This document shows positions 1 through 6,742 of a stretch of 34,084 nucleotides of DNA, piece by piece. Position numbers and translations under genes: made by a program. The DNA lies in NCBI GenBank assembly GCA_947456825.1, contig CANGTM010000013.1, forward strand, positions 1 through 34,084. Reading direction: 5' to 3'. The stretch is from Chitinophagaceae bacterium. Lineage in GTDB: Bacteria; Bacteroidota; Bacteroidia; Chitinophagales; Chitinophagaceae. The notes under the pieces are model-generated. The model was not told where the DNA came from. It was given only the letters and a program-made list of their open reading frames with translations, and ran no database searches. The number at the start of each line of letters is the position of its first letter. Positions within the stretch are counted from its first letter, which is position 1.

Positions 1-1406
1 CGTACACCCGTGGTGGCCCCGCCGTCGAGATGCAGCGCTACGGGTTGGTTCGTCTTCCAGTTTCCGCGGGTAAAGTCGGGAATGTCCACTGTTCTCGATC
101 TTTTCTCAGCCGAGCGGATGCTAAGGGGCACAATGCAGCTCCAGGCAGCCGCATCGTAAACATCTTGATCGAGTGGTAGTCCGTTGCGCAAGCAATCGAT
201 GAGCCTCCAGTCCATGATAAAATCCATGCCACCGTGTCCACCAACTTCTTTGGCGATGTCTCCGATATGTTTGACCAGCGGAAGGGTGTATTTCTCTTCG
301 AGCTTTTTTTGTTCCTCTGACTTGACCCAGCTGTGGCCAAACGCGATCCGGGCCGGGCCGGGCCATTTTTGTGCCATGCCTTTGGTGCCGCTCAGCAAAT
401 GAATGCGCGAGTAGGGGCGGGGAGTAGATACATCGTGTTGCAATAAGATCGTTTTGCCTTTTACCGTTCGAATGATGGTATTGTTCATGTTACCCCGGTA
501 GGAGCTATCTGCATAGGGGGCAAAGAAAGGATCGGCGGCCGCTTTTTGTTTGGCGAGTGGCGATAGGCTAAAATCTGCGGTACTCATACTGACCAAATGC
601 TCCATTACATCACCGCGGTTGATGTTCATGCACTGCGCCACGGGTCCTAGCCCATGGGTGGGATAGAGATTACCTTGCTTGCCTATGTTGATCTTTAGGC
701 GCCACATATCGGCATAGGCTTTCTTGTTAAAGAGCCAGTCTTGGGAAAGATCGTGAATGTAAGCCCCTTCACTATGAACGATCTCGCCCAATAACCCTTG
801 TCGCACGAGGTTGAGGGTTAGCAGTTCAAAGAAGTCATAGCAACAGTTCTCGAGCATCATGCAATGCCGTTTGGTTTTTTCCGAGGTATCGACCAGTTGC
901 CAGCACTCATCGAGTGTTAGAGCGGCGGGTACTTCGGTAGCCACATGTTTTCCCTGCGTCATAGCGTAAACGGCGATGGGCGTATGCAGTGTCCAAGGGG
1001 TACAGGTGTAGATCAGGTCAATGTCGGGGTCTTCGCACATTTTTCTCCAACCTTCTTCGCCGCTGTACTCTTTGGCTACCGGACGTTGCAGGGTCGCTAG
1101 CGTTTTTTGTGCACGCGCGATGCGATCGGGATATTTGTCGCCCAGGGCCACAATGGTGGTGCCCTCTATATATGATAATCTCTCTACGGCATCCGAACCG
1201 CGCATACCCACACCAATTATGCCAATACGAACATTTTCGATCTTGGGGGCTGCATAGCCACACATGTTGAATGACGGTGCGGATCGCTGAAATTGCTCGG
1301 CTTTTTCGAGTTGCTCATCGCTGGCCGCCAGCAAGGGAAGCGCACCGGCCATGGCCGAGCTACTCAGTGCGAGTTGCTTTAAAAAATTTCTTCTGGGGGT
1401 AGGCAT
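1..1406 (-). CDS. Gfo/Idh/MocA-fold protein, GH109-like (partial, C-terminus outside window)
   Basis: The frame is open from an ATG at 1406 to the window edge (468 codons), so the C-terminus is missing. The N-terminus has a twin-arginine signal (RRNFLK at residues 5-10, then a hydrophobic stretch ending near LLAAS), which points to Tat export. A Rossmann NAD(P)-binding motif follows (IGIIGVGMRGSD). The segments TEVPAALTLDECW, MMLENCCYD and NLYPTHGLGPVAQ resemble the NAD-dependent alpha-N-acetylgalactosaminidase family GH109 as I remember it. If that is right, the enzyme would cleave alpha-linked N-acetylgalactosamine in the periplasm using a bound NAD. The start lies 9 bases after the trmD stop, so the two may be co-transcribed. 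The Gfo/Idh/MocA fold is certain; GH109 activity is inferred. Confidence 0.8.
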   Translation of the reverse strand, partial: MPTPRRNFLKQLALSSSAMAGALPLLAASDEQLEKAEQFQRSAPSFNMCGYAAPKIENVRIGIIGVGMRGSDAVERLSYIEGTTIVALGDKYPDRIARAQKTLATLQRPVAKEYSGEEGWRKMCEDPDIDLIYTCTPWTLHTPIAVYAMTQGKHVATEVPAALTLDECWQLVDTSEKTKRHCMMLENCCYDFFELLTLNLVRQGLLGEIVHSEGAYIHDLSQDWLFNKKAYADMWRLKINIGKQGNLYPTHGLGPVAQCMNINRGDVMEHLVSMSTADFSLSPLAKQKAAADPFFAPYADSSYRGNMNNTIIRTVKGKTILLQHDVSTPRPYSRIHLLSGTKGMAQKWPGPARIAFGHSWVKSEEQKKLEEKYTLPLVKHIGDIAKEVGGHGGMDFIMDWRLIDCLRNGLPLDQDVYDAAAWSCIVPLSIRSAEKRSRTVDIPDFTRGNWKTNQPVALHLDGGATTGV

Positions 1407-1415
1407 AGAAAAAAA

Positions 1416-2093
1416 TTAGTCGTTTAACAGATCGGGTCTGCGCAAGCGCGTACGCTCAAGTGCTTGTTCGTGTCGCCACTCATCAATAAGACGATGGTTG
1501 CCGCTCATCAACACATCTGGCACTTTCCACCCTCTGAACTCTTCGGGCCGGGTATACACGGGGGGCGAGAGTAATTGGTCTTGAAACGAATCGGTGAGCG
1601 CAGAGGTCTCGTCGTTGAGCACACCGGGAATAAGCCGACCGATGGCATCTACCAAAACGGCGGCAGGTAGCTCTCCGCCACTCAGTACATAGTCGCCAAT
1701 AGAAATTTCTCTGGTAATAAAATGGTCACGAATACGCTGGTCGATCCCTTTGTAGTGTCCGCAGATCAACAACAATCTTTTTTTAAGCGAAAGTTGGTTG
1801 GCCATGGGCTGGTCAAAGGTTTCTCCGTCGGGAGTTAAAAAAATGACCTCATCGTAAGCGCCCTTCGAGGAAAGTGCTTCGATAGCGTGGGCCAACGGTT
1901 CGCACATCATCACCATGCCGGCGCCACCGCCATATTGATAGTCGTCGACTTGTCCGTATTCGTTTACCGCCCATTGCCGAAGCGGATGCACTGCTACTGA
2001 CAGTAGTCCCTTTTCTTGCGCTCTTTTTAGGATACTGTGCGCAAAAGGACTTTCGAGCAGTCCTGGCAATACCGTGAGTATATCGATGTGCAT
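1416..2093 (-). CDS. trmD: tRNA (guanine-N1-)-methyltransferase TrmD
   Basis: TrmD methylates G37 next to the anticodon of tRNAs, using S-adenosylmethionine. The 225-residue product begins [10 protein letters not shown] and has the trefoil-knot SAM motifs: YGGGAGMVM near residue 54, [11 protein letters not shown] near 110 and [14 protein letters not shown] near 131. The C-terminal tRNA-binding part has [21 protein letters not shown] near 180, preceded by D168 at the position of the catalytic aspartate of E. coli TrmD. The frame stays open further upstream to 2171, but that extension runs into the hsp20 terminator and does not match the family, so the ATG at 2093 is chosen. A perfect TAnnTTTG box lies 4 bases before this ATG, which suggests a leaderless mRNA. 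Confidence 0.96.
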   Translation of the reverse strand: MHIDILTVLPGLLESPFAHSILKRAQEKGLLSVAVHPLRQWAVNEYGQVDDYQYGGGAGMVMMCEPLAHAIEALSSKGAYDEVIFLTPDGETFDQPMANQLSLKKRLLLICGHYKGIDQRIRDHFITREISIGDYVLSGGELPAAVLVDAIGRLIPGVLNDETSALTDSFQDQLLSPPVYTRPEEFRGWKVPDVLMSGNHRLIDEWRHEQALERTRLRRPDLLND

Positions 2094-2097
2094 GTGG

Positions 2098-2105
2098 CAA
2101 ATATA
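2098..2105 (-). promoter_or_regulatory. Bacteroidota -7 box before trmD
   Basis: The minus strand reads TATATTTG, a perfect match to the TAnnTTTG element. It ends 4 bases before the trmD ATG and lies downstream of the hsp20 terminator, so it could restart transcription for trmD. No clear TTG -33 element is present at the expected distance. Confidence 0.5.
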
Positions 2106-2135
2106 AACCGCTTGTGTTGCACGCGGCATTTTTGT

Positions 2136-2165
2136 AAAAAAAAGACCTTCCGATAGTGGAAGGTC
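2136..2165 (-). terminator. Intrinsic terminator after hsp20
   Basis: On the minus strand there is a perfect 8-bp stem, GACCTTCC / GGAAGGTC, with a 6-base loop (2144-2165), followed at once by eight T (2143-2136). It lies 34 bases past the hsp20 stop and before the trmD start. This is a textbook rho-independent terminator that insulates trmD from hsp20. Confidence 0.88.
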
Positions 2166-2199
2166 CGACATGCTGGTGCAAAATGAGCTGGGTTATCGA

Positions 2200-2652
2200 T
2201 CAGGCTACTGGAATGGTATGCACGTTCTTGGGTTTTTTGATGGCCGTTTTGGGTATCGTAATGCGCAACTCTCCACTTTTGTACTCGGCATCTATCTTTT
2301 CGACATTGCAATCTTCGGGTAAACTAAAGGAGCGAGACCAGCTGCTATAGTTATACTCCCTGCGGTTATAGCGTCCTTCGTGCTCCTCTTTTTCCTCTTT
2401 TTCTTTTTCGGCCGAAATGGTTAGCATGTCTTCGGCGGTCTCTACCTGAAAGTTCTTTCGGTCCATGCCTGGTGCGGCCACCGCAACAATGTATTCTTTA
2501 TCGGTCTCGCTTACATTGACGGCCGGAACATTCGATACGCGGGTCATTCCTAAATACTCATCGAGCGGTGTGCTGAGCATTCGATCGAGCCATCCGTTTC
2601 CGAATAATGAAGGGAGAGAGCGGCTGGCTTTTTCTAAAATTTGTTTTTCCAT
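2200..2652 (-). CDS. Small heat-shock protein, Hsp20/alpha-crystallin family
   Basis: This is an ATP-independent holdase chaperone that binds unfolding proteins in the cytoplasm. The 150-residue protein has a short N-terminal arm with a hydrophobic start (LPSLFGNGWLDRML). The alpha-crystallin domain spans about residues 42-140 and includes VAVAAPGMDRKNFQV and the A-G-L-like signature YKSGELRITIPKT. The C-terminal tail carries an I-x-V motif (IPV at 147-149), used in this family for oligomer contacts. The ATG at 2652 follows a good Bacteroidota promoter (2690-2721) and the gene ends in a strong terminator, so it looks monocistronic. It sits between rimM-dinB and trmD, which are normally closer together. 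No heat-shock operator (such as CIRCE) was seen. Confidence 0.95.
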   Translation of the reverse strand: MEKQILEKASRSLPSLFGNGWLDRMLSTPLDEYLGMTRVSNVPAVNVSETDKEYIVAVAAPGMDRKNFQVETAEDMLTISAEKEKEEKEEHEGRYNRREYNYSSWSRSFSLPEDCNVEKIDAEYKSGELRITIPKTAIKKPKNVHTIPVA

Positions 2653-2689
2653 GGTATATGTTTTTTTGAAGGTGGCAATATTGCTTCTC

Positions 2690-2721
2690 CAAATCTATAC
2701 CAAGGGCCGCTGCCGGCTCAA
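2690..2721 (-). promoter_or_regulatory. Predicted promoter of hsp20 (-33 TTG, -7 TAGATTTG)
   Basis: The minus strand has TTG at 2721-2719, a 21-base spacer, then TAGATTTG at 2697-2690, matching the Bacteroidota TTG / TAnnTTTG pattern. The predicted transcript would have a leader of about 30 bases before the ATG at 2652. Confidence 0.5.
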
Positions 2722-2763
2722 TGACAGGCTGCAATCACTACTTGATAACTATCAGCGTAATAA

Positions 2764-2805
2764 TGCTAGTGCGATCTTACCAGTGCGATCCTGCTAGTGC
2801 AAGGG
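2764..2805. repeat. Short 14-bp tandem repeat, about 2.6 copies
   Basis: Three consecutive units with period 14 start at 2764, 2778 and 2792. They share the core AGTGCGATC in the first two copies and AGTGC in the third; the first and third both begin TGCTAGTGC. The repeat fills the space just after the dipeptidase stop (2815 on the minus strand) and upstream of the hsp20 promoter. Function is unknown. Confidence 0.6.
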
Positions 2806-2814
2806 GTTCCTTTC

Positions 2815-4185
2815 TTACGCCAGGTCGGCAAAATAGCGGTGAAAGTGTGGAATGGTCTCGATCCCCTTAAAATAATTCTCGATGTTATATTTTTCATTGG
2901 GGCTGTGCAGGTTATCGCTGTCCAAACCAAACCCCATAAAGACGATCTTTATTCCGAGCTCTTTTTCGAGTATTGAGCAAATAGGGATACTACCTCCACC
3001 ACGAACGGGGATCGGCTCCTTGCCAAACGTAGCCTCTACGGCTTTGGCGGCCGCTCGGTATCCTTTGCTGTCGATCGGTGTAACATAGGGCTCGCCACCG
3101 TGGTGGAGCGAGGCTTTGACCTTTACCGAAGCGGGTGCAATGCTGGTAAAGTAATCCAATAGTTTCTGTGTGATCTTCTCCGAAGATTGATTGGGTACCA
3201 AGCGGGCCGAGATCTTGGCATAGGCTTTCGAAGGAAGTACGGTTTTGGCTCCCTCTCCTATGTAGCCGCCCCAAATGCCATTTACCTCGAGGGTCGGGCG
3301 GATGCCGGTACGTTCATACGTGCTATATCCTTTTTCTCCCCACAGGCTGTTGACCCCAAGGTCTTCGCTATAGTCTTTTTCGCTGTAGGGTGCTTTGTTG
3401 ATAAGCGTTCTTTCTTCTGCACTGGCCTCTGCTACATCATCATAAAAACCAGGAATGGTAATATGATTGTTCGCGTCGTGACAGCTAGCTATCATCTGGG
3501 CCAATATGGTGATGGGATTAGCCACCGCACCACCGTAAATGCCGCTGTGCAGATCGCGATTGGGTCCGGTTACCTCTACTTCGATATAACTTAGTCCTCT
3601 TACGCCGGTGTCGAGCGAAGGGGTATCCATACTTAACATGGCTGAGTCGCTGATCAAAATAACATCTGCTTTCAATAGCTCTTTGTGACGGGCAACAAAG
3701 GGGCCGAGATTGGGCGAACCTACTTCTTCCTCTCCCTCGATCAAAAACTTGATGTTGGTGCAGAGCGTATTGGTTTGGCAAAGTATCTCCAAGGCCTTTA
3801 CGTGCATGTAAAATTGTCCCTTGTCGTCGGCAGAACCGCGCGCATATACTTTTCCGTCCTTGATTACCGGATCAAAGGGTCCACTATGCCATAATTCGAG
3901 TGGATCGGCAGGTTGCACATCATAGTGCCCATAGACCAGCACGGTAGGTGCCGAGCTATTGATGATCTTCTCACCATATACTACGGGGTATCCATCAGTG
4001 GGCAATACCTCGGCCTTGTCACAACCGGCGGCCAGTAAACTTTTTTGTACGGCTTCGGCACAGCGGATCATATCTTCTTTGTGTTCAGACTTGGCACTGA
4101 CGGAAGGAATCCGGAGCAGGTCGATCATTTCGTTCAAGAAGCGTTCTTGGTGTTTTTCTTGGTATTGTTTCCAAACGGCAGACAT
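2815..4185 (-). CDS. M20-family dipeptidase (metallopeptidase)
   Basis: The 456-residue product is a cytoplasmic di-zinc peptidase of the M20 family, of the carnosinase/dipeptidase subgroup, predicted to cleave dipeptides. Metal-site motifs are visible: YGHYDVQPADP (H87, D89), ARGSADDKGQ (bridging Asp at about 120), the EGEEEVGSP catalytic and ligand glutamates at about 150-155, ISDSAM (D180) and a C-terminal DNLHSPNE histidine. The DLHSGIYGG segment belongs to the lid/dimerisation domain. The frame opens at 4233, but the ATG at 4185 gives the family-like start MSAVWKQYQE, and a TAnnTTTG box lies at 4223-4230, so the first 16 codons are not used. No signal peptide is seen. The neighbours (dinB, hsp20) give no functional hint. 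The exact substrate is unknown. Confidence 0.92.
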   Translation of the reverse strand: MSAVWKQYQEKHQERFLNEMIDLLRIPSVSAKSEHKEDMIRCAEAVQKSLLAAGCDKAEVLPTDGYPVVYGEKIINSSAPTVLVYGHYDVQPADPLELWHSGPFDPVIKDGKVYARGSADDKGQFYMHVKALEILCQTNTLCTNIKFLIEGEEEVGSPNLGPFVARHKELLKADVILISDSAMLSMDTPSLDTGVRGLSYIEVEVTGPNRDLHSGIYGGAVANPITILAQMIASCHDANNHITIPGFYDDVAEASAEERTLINKAPYSEKDYSEDLGVNSLWGEKGYSTYERTGIRPTLEVNGIWGGYIGEGAKTVLPSKAYAKISARLVPNQSSEKITQKLLDYFTSIAPASVKVKASLHHGGEPYVTPIDSKGYRAAAKAVEATFGKEPIPVRGGGSIPICSILEKELGIKIVFMGFGLDSDNLHSPNEKYNIENYFKGIETIPHFHRYFADLA

Positions 4186-4222
4186 AGATTGTAGTTGAAG
4201 TCGTATAAAATGGTTGGGGCAA

Positions 4223-4230
4223 CAAAGATA
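4223..4230 (-). promoter_or_regulatory. Bacteroidota -7 box before the M20 dipeptidase
   Basis: The minus strand reads TATCTTTG, a perfect TAnnTTTG match, about 37 bases before the chosen ATG at 4185. It lies in the gap after the dinB stop. A TTG -33 element is not evident, so the call rests on the -7 box. Confidence 0.42.
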
Positions 4231-4259
4231 CAACGAAGCGTACGCCCACGTATGGGGGA

Positions 4260-5438
4260 TTACTCCTCTTTGTTGCGGCCTGAGGGTGACACGATAGCGG
4301 CCTTGGTCAGCGCATCCTTTCCAAATCGCTCATTGATCTCGTCCATGGTTTGATAGAGCTGTAGTTTCTCGGCCGTTTTTTCAAAGAGGCTCATCTGCAG
4401 ATTGATCGGAACCAAATGGCTACAGCGAACACCCAACAATCGCACGGGTCTACCTGGCTGGTAAAGTTGCTGGAATAAGAGTTTGGCTTTGGCTGTGATC
4501 ACATCGTCCAGTGCGGTGTAATCGATCGTCTCTTGTCGGGAGACGACCTCGAAGTTGCTGTATTTGATCTTGACGGTAATACAGCCTGCCAGCTTCTCCT
4601 CGCTGCGAACATCGGCTGCGGTCTCCACACAAAGCGAAACGATCTGTTGCAGTAAAAAACGCAGGTCGCTATGATCGTGGTCGAAGGTTTGTTCGTGGCT
4701 TACGGATTTCTGTTCCCACTCGGTATAAATTTCCGCACTGCCGATGCCTTGCGATTTTTCCCATAACGACTCGCCCCATTTGCCTACATAAGAAGTAAGT
4801 ACCGGCAGCGGCGTACGGGCAATATCCTCTATTGTATAGAGCCCTTTGCTCTTGAGCAGTTGTGCGGTCTGCTCCCCCACGCCATTGATCTTATCGATGG
4901 AAAGGGGCCATAAAAATTCTTTTTCTTGACCCGGCTTTATTTGTAAAAATCCATTCGGCTTGGCTTGGTTGGTCGCCATCTTGGCAATAAAGCGGGCAGC
5001 GGCTAGTCCGCAAGAAATAGGCAGGCCGGTTTGTGCGGTAATATGCTTTCGAAGATCTTGCGCAAAGGTGCTGGCTCCAAAAAACCGGTCCATCCCGGTA
5101 AGGTCTACATAAAACTCATCGATGCTGGCTTTCTCGAAGAGCGGCACTTTTTCGGCGATCAGTTCGGTCACCCAGCGAGAATATTTTCCGTATTGATGTC
5201 GACTGGCATTGGTTACGATGGCCGATGGGCAAAGCTGCAGTGCTCTTTTCATGGGCATGGCCGAGTGAATGCCAAATTTTCTGGCCTCGTAACTGCAGGT
5301 CGCCACAACGCCACGCTCTATGGAACCCACGAGTACGGGCTTTCCTTTCAACGAAGGGTTGTTGATGAGTTCGACCGATACAAAGAAGGAGTCAAGATCA
5401 AAATGGGCAATATAGGGTTGAGGCGCCGGCAAGTTCAA
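4260..5438 (-). CDS. dinB: DNA polymerase IV (Y-family, translesion)
   Basis: This is a low-fidelity polymerase that bypasses lesions and inserts nucleotides opposite damaged template. The 392-residue protein has the catalytic carboxylates of the family: D14 in HFDLDSFF, and D107/E108 in ASIDEFYVDLTG. F19 is at the steric-gate position that excludes ribonucleotides. A helix-hairpin-helix segment (INGVGEQTAQLLKSKG) follows. Near residue 348 QMSLF fits the beta-clamp binding pentapeptide QxxLF, about 45 residues from the end. The start codon is TTG: no in-frame ATG occurs before residue 61, and residues 9-20 are already core motif. The TTG overlaps the rimM stop as TTGA, so translation is probably coupled to rimM. 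No SOS operator was recognised. Confidence 0.95.
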   Translation of the reverse strand: MNLPAPQPYIAHFDLDSFFVSVELINNPSLKGKPVLVGSIERGVVATCSYEARKFGIHSAMPMKRALQLCPSAIVTNASRHQYGKYSRWVTELIAEKVPLFEKASIDEFYVDLTGMDRFFGASTFAQDLRKHITAQTGLPISCGLAAARFIAKMATNQAKPNGFLQIKPGQEKEFLWPLSIDKINGVGEQTAQLLKSKGLYTIEDIARTPLPVLTSYVGKWGESLWEKSQGIGSAEIYTEWEQKSVSHEQTFDHDHSDLRFLLQQIVSLCVETAADVRSEEKLAGCITVKIKYSNFEVVSRQETIDYTALDDVITAKAKLLFQQLYQPGRPVRLLGVRCSHLVPINLQMSLFEKTAEKLQLYQTMDEINERFGKDALTKAAIVSPSGRNKEE

Positions 5439-5956
5439 CTCAAATAAATGGCTAGTAATCCTTCGGGTAAGCGAACGGTGATGGTGCGGGTCGCATGATC
5501 GATAGCGACAAGGGTATCTTCGTTAAGGGGTATCAACACCTCTTTCCCTTCTATCTGCAAACGGCAGAGTAGTTGTTGCGGTTGCTCAATGACCTCGAGC
5601 ACAAGTCCCATCGGCTCCTTATCCTCTTCTGTTATCTGGTATCCCAGTAAGCTGGCCGGGGCTTGGCGATGCGCGTATTGTTTGAACTGTTCTTCAGGCA
5701 ACCAACAAATTTTTCCAACCAGGCCTTGCGCTTTTTCTCGGGTATCGATCTCTTCGAGCAAGAGTAGTGATTCTTTCTCAGTCGTGCCTTTTGCTTTATC
5801 GATAAAATAAGGCACCAGCGAATCTTTTTTTATCTCGATGAATAAGGCCGGTAGTTTTTTTAGATCCGTTTTTTTACCGAGCTCATGTTGCAGCACAAGT
5901 TCTCCTTTCAGTCCGTGGGCTGCTACAATTTTTCCGAGTTTGATATAGCTCTTCAT
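5435..5956 (-). CDS. rimM: Ribosome maturation factor RimM
   Basis: RimM binds S19 and helps mature the head of the 30S subunit. The 173-residue product has the usual two parts: an N-terminal RimM beta-barrel starting IKLGKIVAAHGLKGELVLQ, and a C-terminal PRC-barrel (about residues 100-170) with LLGYQITEEDKEPMGLVLEV and VLIPLNEDTLVAID. The start at 5956 is an ATG that places the IVAAHGLKGE motif at the normal position. It follows rpsP, its common partner, but a strong terminator at 6054-6082 separates them, so rimM must have its own promoter or rely on readthrough. Its stop overlaps the TTG start of dinB by four bases. Confidence 0.95.
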   Translation of the reverse strand: MKSYIKLGKIVAAHGLKGELVLQHELGKKTDLKKLPALFIEIKKDSLVPYFIDKAKGTTEKESLLLLEEIDTREKAQGLVGKICWLPEEQFKQYAHRQAPASLLGYQITEEDKEPMGLVLEVIEQPQQLLCRLQIEGKEVLIPLNEDTLVAIDHATRTITVRLPEGLLAIYLS

Positions 5957-6053
5957 ACAAACGATCTGCGGTATAAGATACGATACTCACTGGGTAACGC
6001 GAGTATACAATTTCATGTCTTCCTTTTTACAAAACAAATCAATAACCCCGAGC

Positions 6054-6082
6054 AAAAAAAATCCCGGCGCAGGGGCCGGGAT
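6054..6082 (-). terminator. Intrinsic terminator after rpsP
   Basis: On the minus strand an 8-bp GC-rich stem (ATCCCGGC / GCCGGGAT, 6-base loop, 6061-6082) is followed by a run of T (complement of A at 6054-6060). It lies 26 bases after the rpsP stop and 97 bases before the rimM start. Partial readthrough to rimM is possible. Confidence 0.88.
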
Positions 6083-6108
6083 GAGTAACGTTAGTATCTC
6101 GACAGCGA

Positions 6109-6636
6109 TCAGGCTTCGGTCGTTTCTTCAGGAGCACTAGCCTCAGCTGCACCAGCCTCTTCGGCAGGGGCTTCAGCAGCGGCCTGGGCAGCAGCTTGTG
6201 CGGCAACCTTGGCCTGGCGAGTGGCAACAGAAGCGGACAGAATAGCTTGACGCTTTTCTGAGCGCTTGCGCTGGGTCTCTTCGTTTTTCTTTTTGATCTG
6301 ATTGTCGTGCTCAGCCGTCCACTCAGTGAACTTTTGCATGGCAGCGGCCTCGTCGAACAATCCTAAGGAAACTCCTCTGAGCAGATGCTTCAGGTACAAA
6401 ACTCCTTTAAAGCTAAGGATACGACGAACCGTATCGGTAGGGATGGCGCCTTTATTGAGCCACTCCAATGCTTTTTGACGATCCAGCTGAATGGTAGCGG
6501 GAATGGTCAGGGGGTTGTAGGTTCCTAGTTTCTGGATGAATTTTCCATCGCGGGGAGCTCTTGAATCGGCTACGACGATGAAGTAGAAAGGTCTTTTTTT
6601 AGACCCGTGTCTTTGGAGACGGATTTTGGCTGACAT
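6109..6636 (-). CDS. rpsP: 30S ribosomal protein bS16 with C-terminal extension
   Basis: bS16 is a structural protein of the small ribosomal subunit needed for 30S assembly. The 175-residue product begins [18 protein letters not shown], the hallmark of the family, and the core occupies about the first 85 residues ([24 protein letters not shown]). The rest is a charged then Ala/Glu-rich tail ([20 protein letters not shown]), giving about twice the length of E. coli bS16; long tails like this occur in Bacteroidota. The frame extends upstream to 6696, but the ATG at 6636 gives the canonical N-terminus and fits the promoter at 6694-6724. The gene is flanked by its own promoter and terminator, so it can be expressed alone at a high level. 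Confidence 0.97.
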   Translation of the reverse strand: MSAKIRLQRHGSKKRPFYFIVVADSRAPRDGKFIQKLGTYNPLTIPATIQLDRQKALEWLNKGAIPTDTVRRILSFKGVLYLKHLLRGVSLGLFDEAAAMQKFTEWTAEHDNQIKKKNEETQRKRSEKRQAILSASVATRQAKVAAQAAAQAAAEAPAEEAGAAEASAPEETTEA

Positions 6637-6673
6637 AAATAGAAATTTAACAGCGTTAACAAAAAATGTTTGG

Positions 6674-6689
6674 CCCGGTAAAAACCGGG
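6674..6689 (-). other. Hairpin at the predicted 5' end of the rpsP mRNA
   Basis: A 6-bp perfect stem (CCCGGT / ACCGGG) with a four-base loop starts 5 bases after the rpsP -7 box. It would therefore sit at the extreme 5' end of the rpsP transcript. On the same strand it could also be read as a weak ffh terminator, with six T about 7 bases after the stem. The two roles cannot be separated from sequence alone. Confidence 0.5.
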
Positions 6690-6693
6690 GTTG

Positions 6694-6724
6694 CAAATAT
6701 ACAAAGGGGGTAGATAACAGGCAA
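6694..6724 (-). promoter_or_regulatory. Predicted promoter of rpsP (-33 TTG, -7 TATATTTG)
   Basis: The minus strand has TTG (6724-6722), a 20-base spacer and TATATTTG (6701-6694), which is the full Bacteroidota promoter pattern. It lies 18 bases after the ffh stop. The predicted leader to the ATG at 6636 is about 50 bases and begins with a stable hairpin. Confidence 0.58.
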
Positions 6725-6742
6725 GTTTTTTATGCCCTTTGG

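Noticed and set aside
1849-2311. Further minus-strand frames around the trmD-hsp20 junction
   Set aside because: They cross the hsp20 terminator and overlap two well-supported genes.
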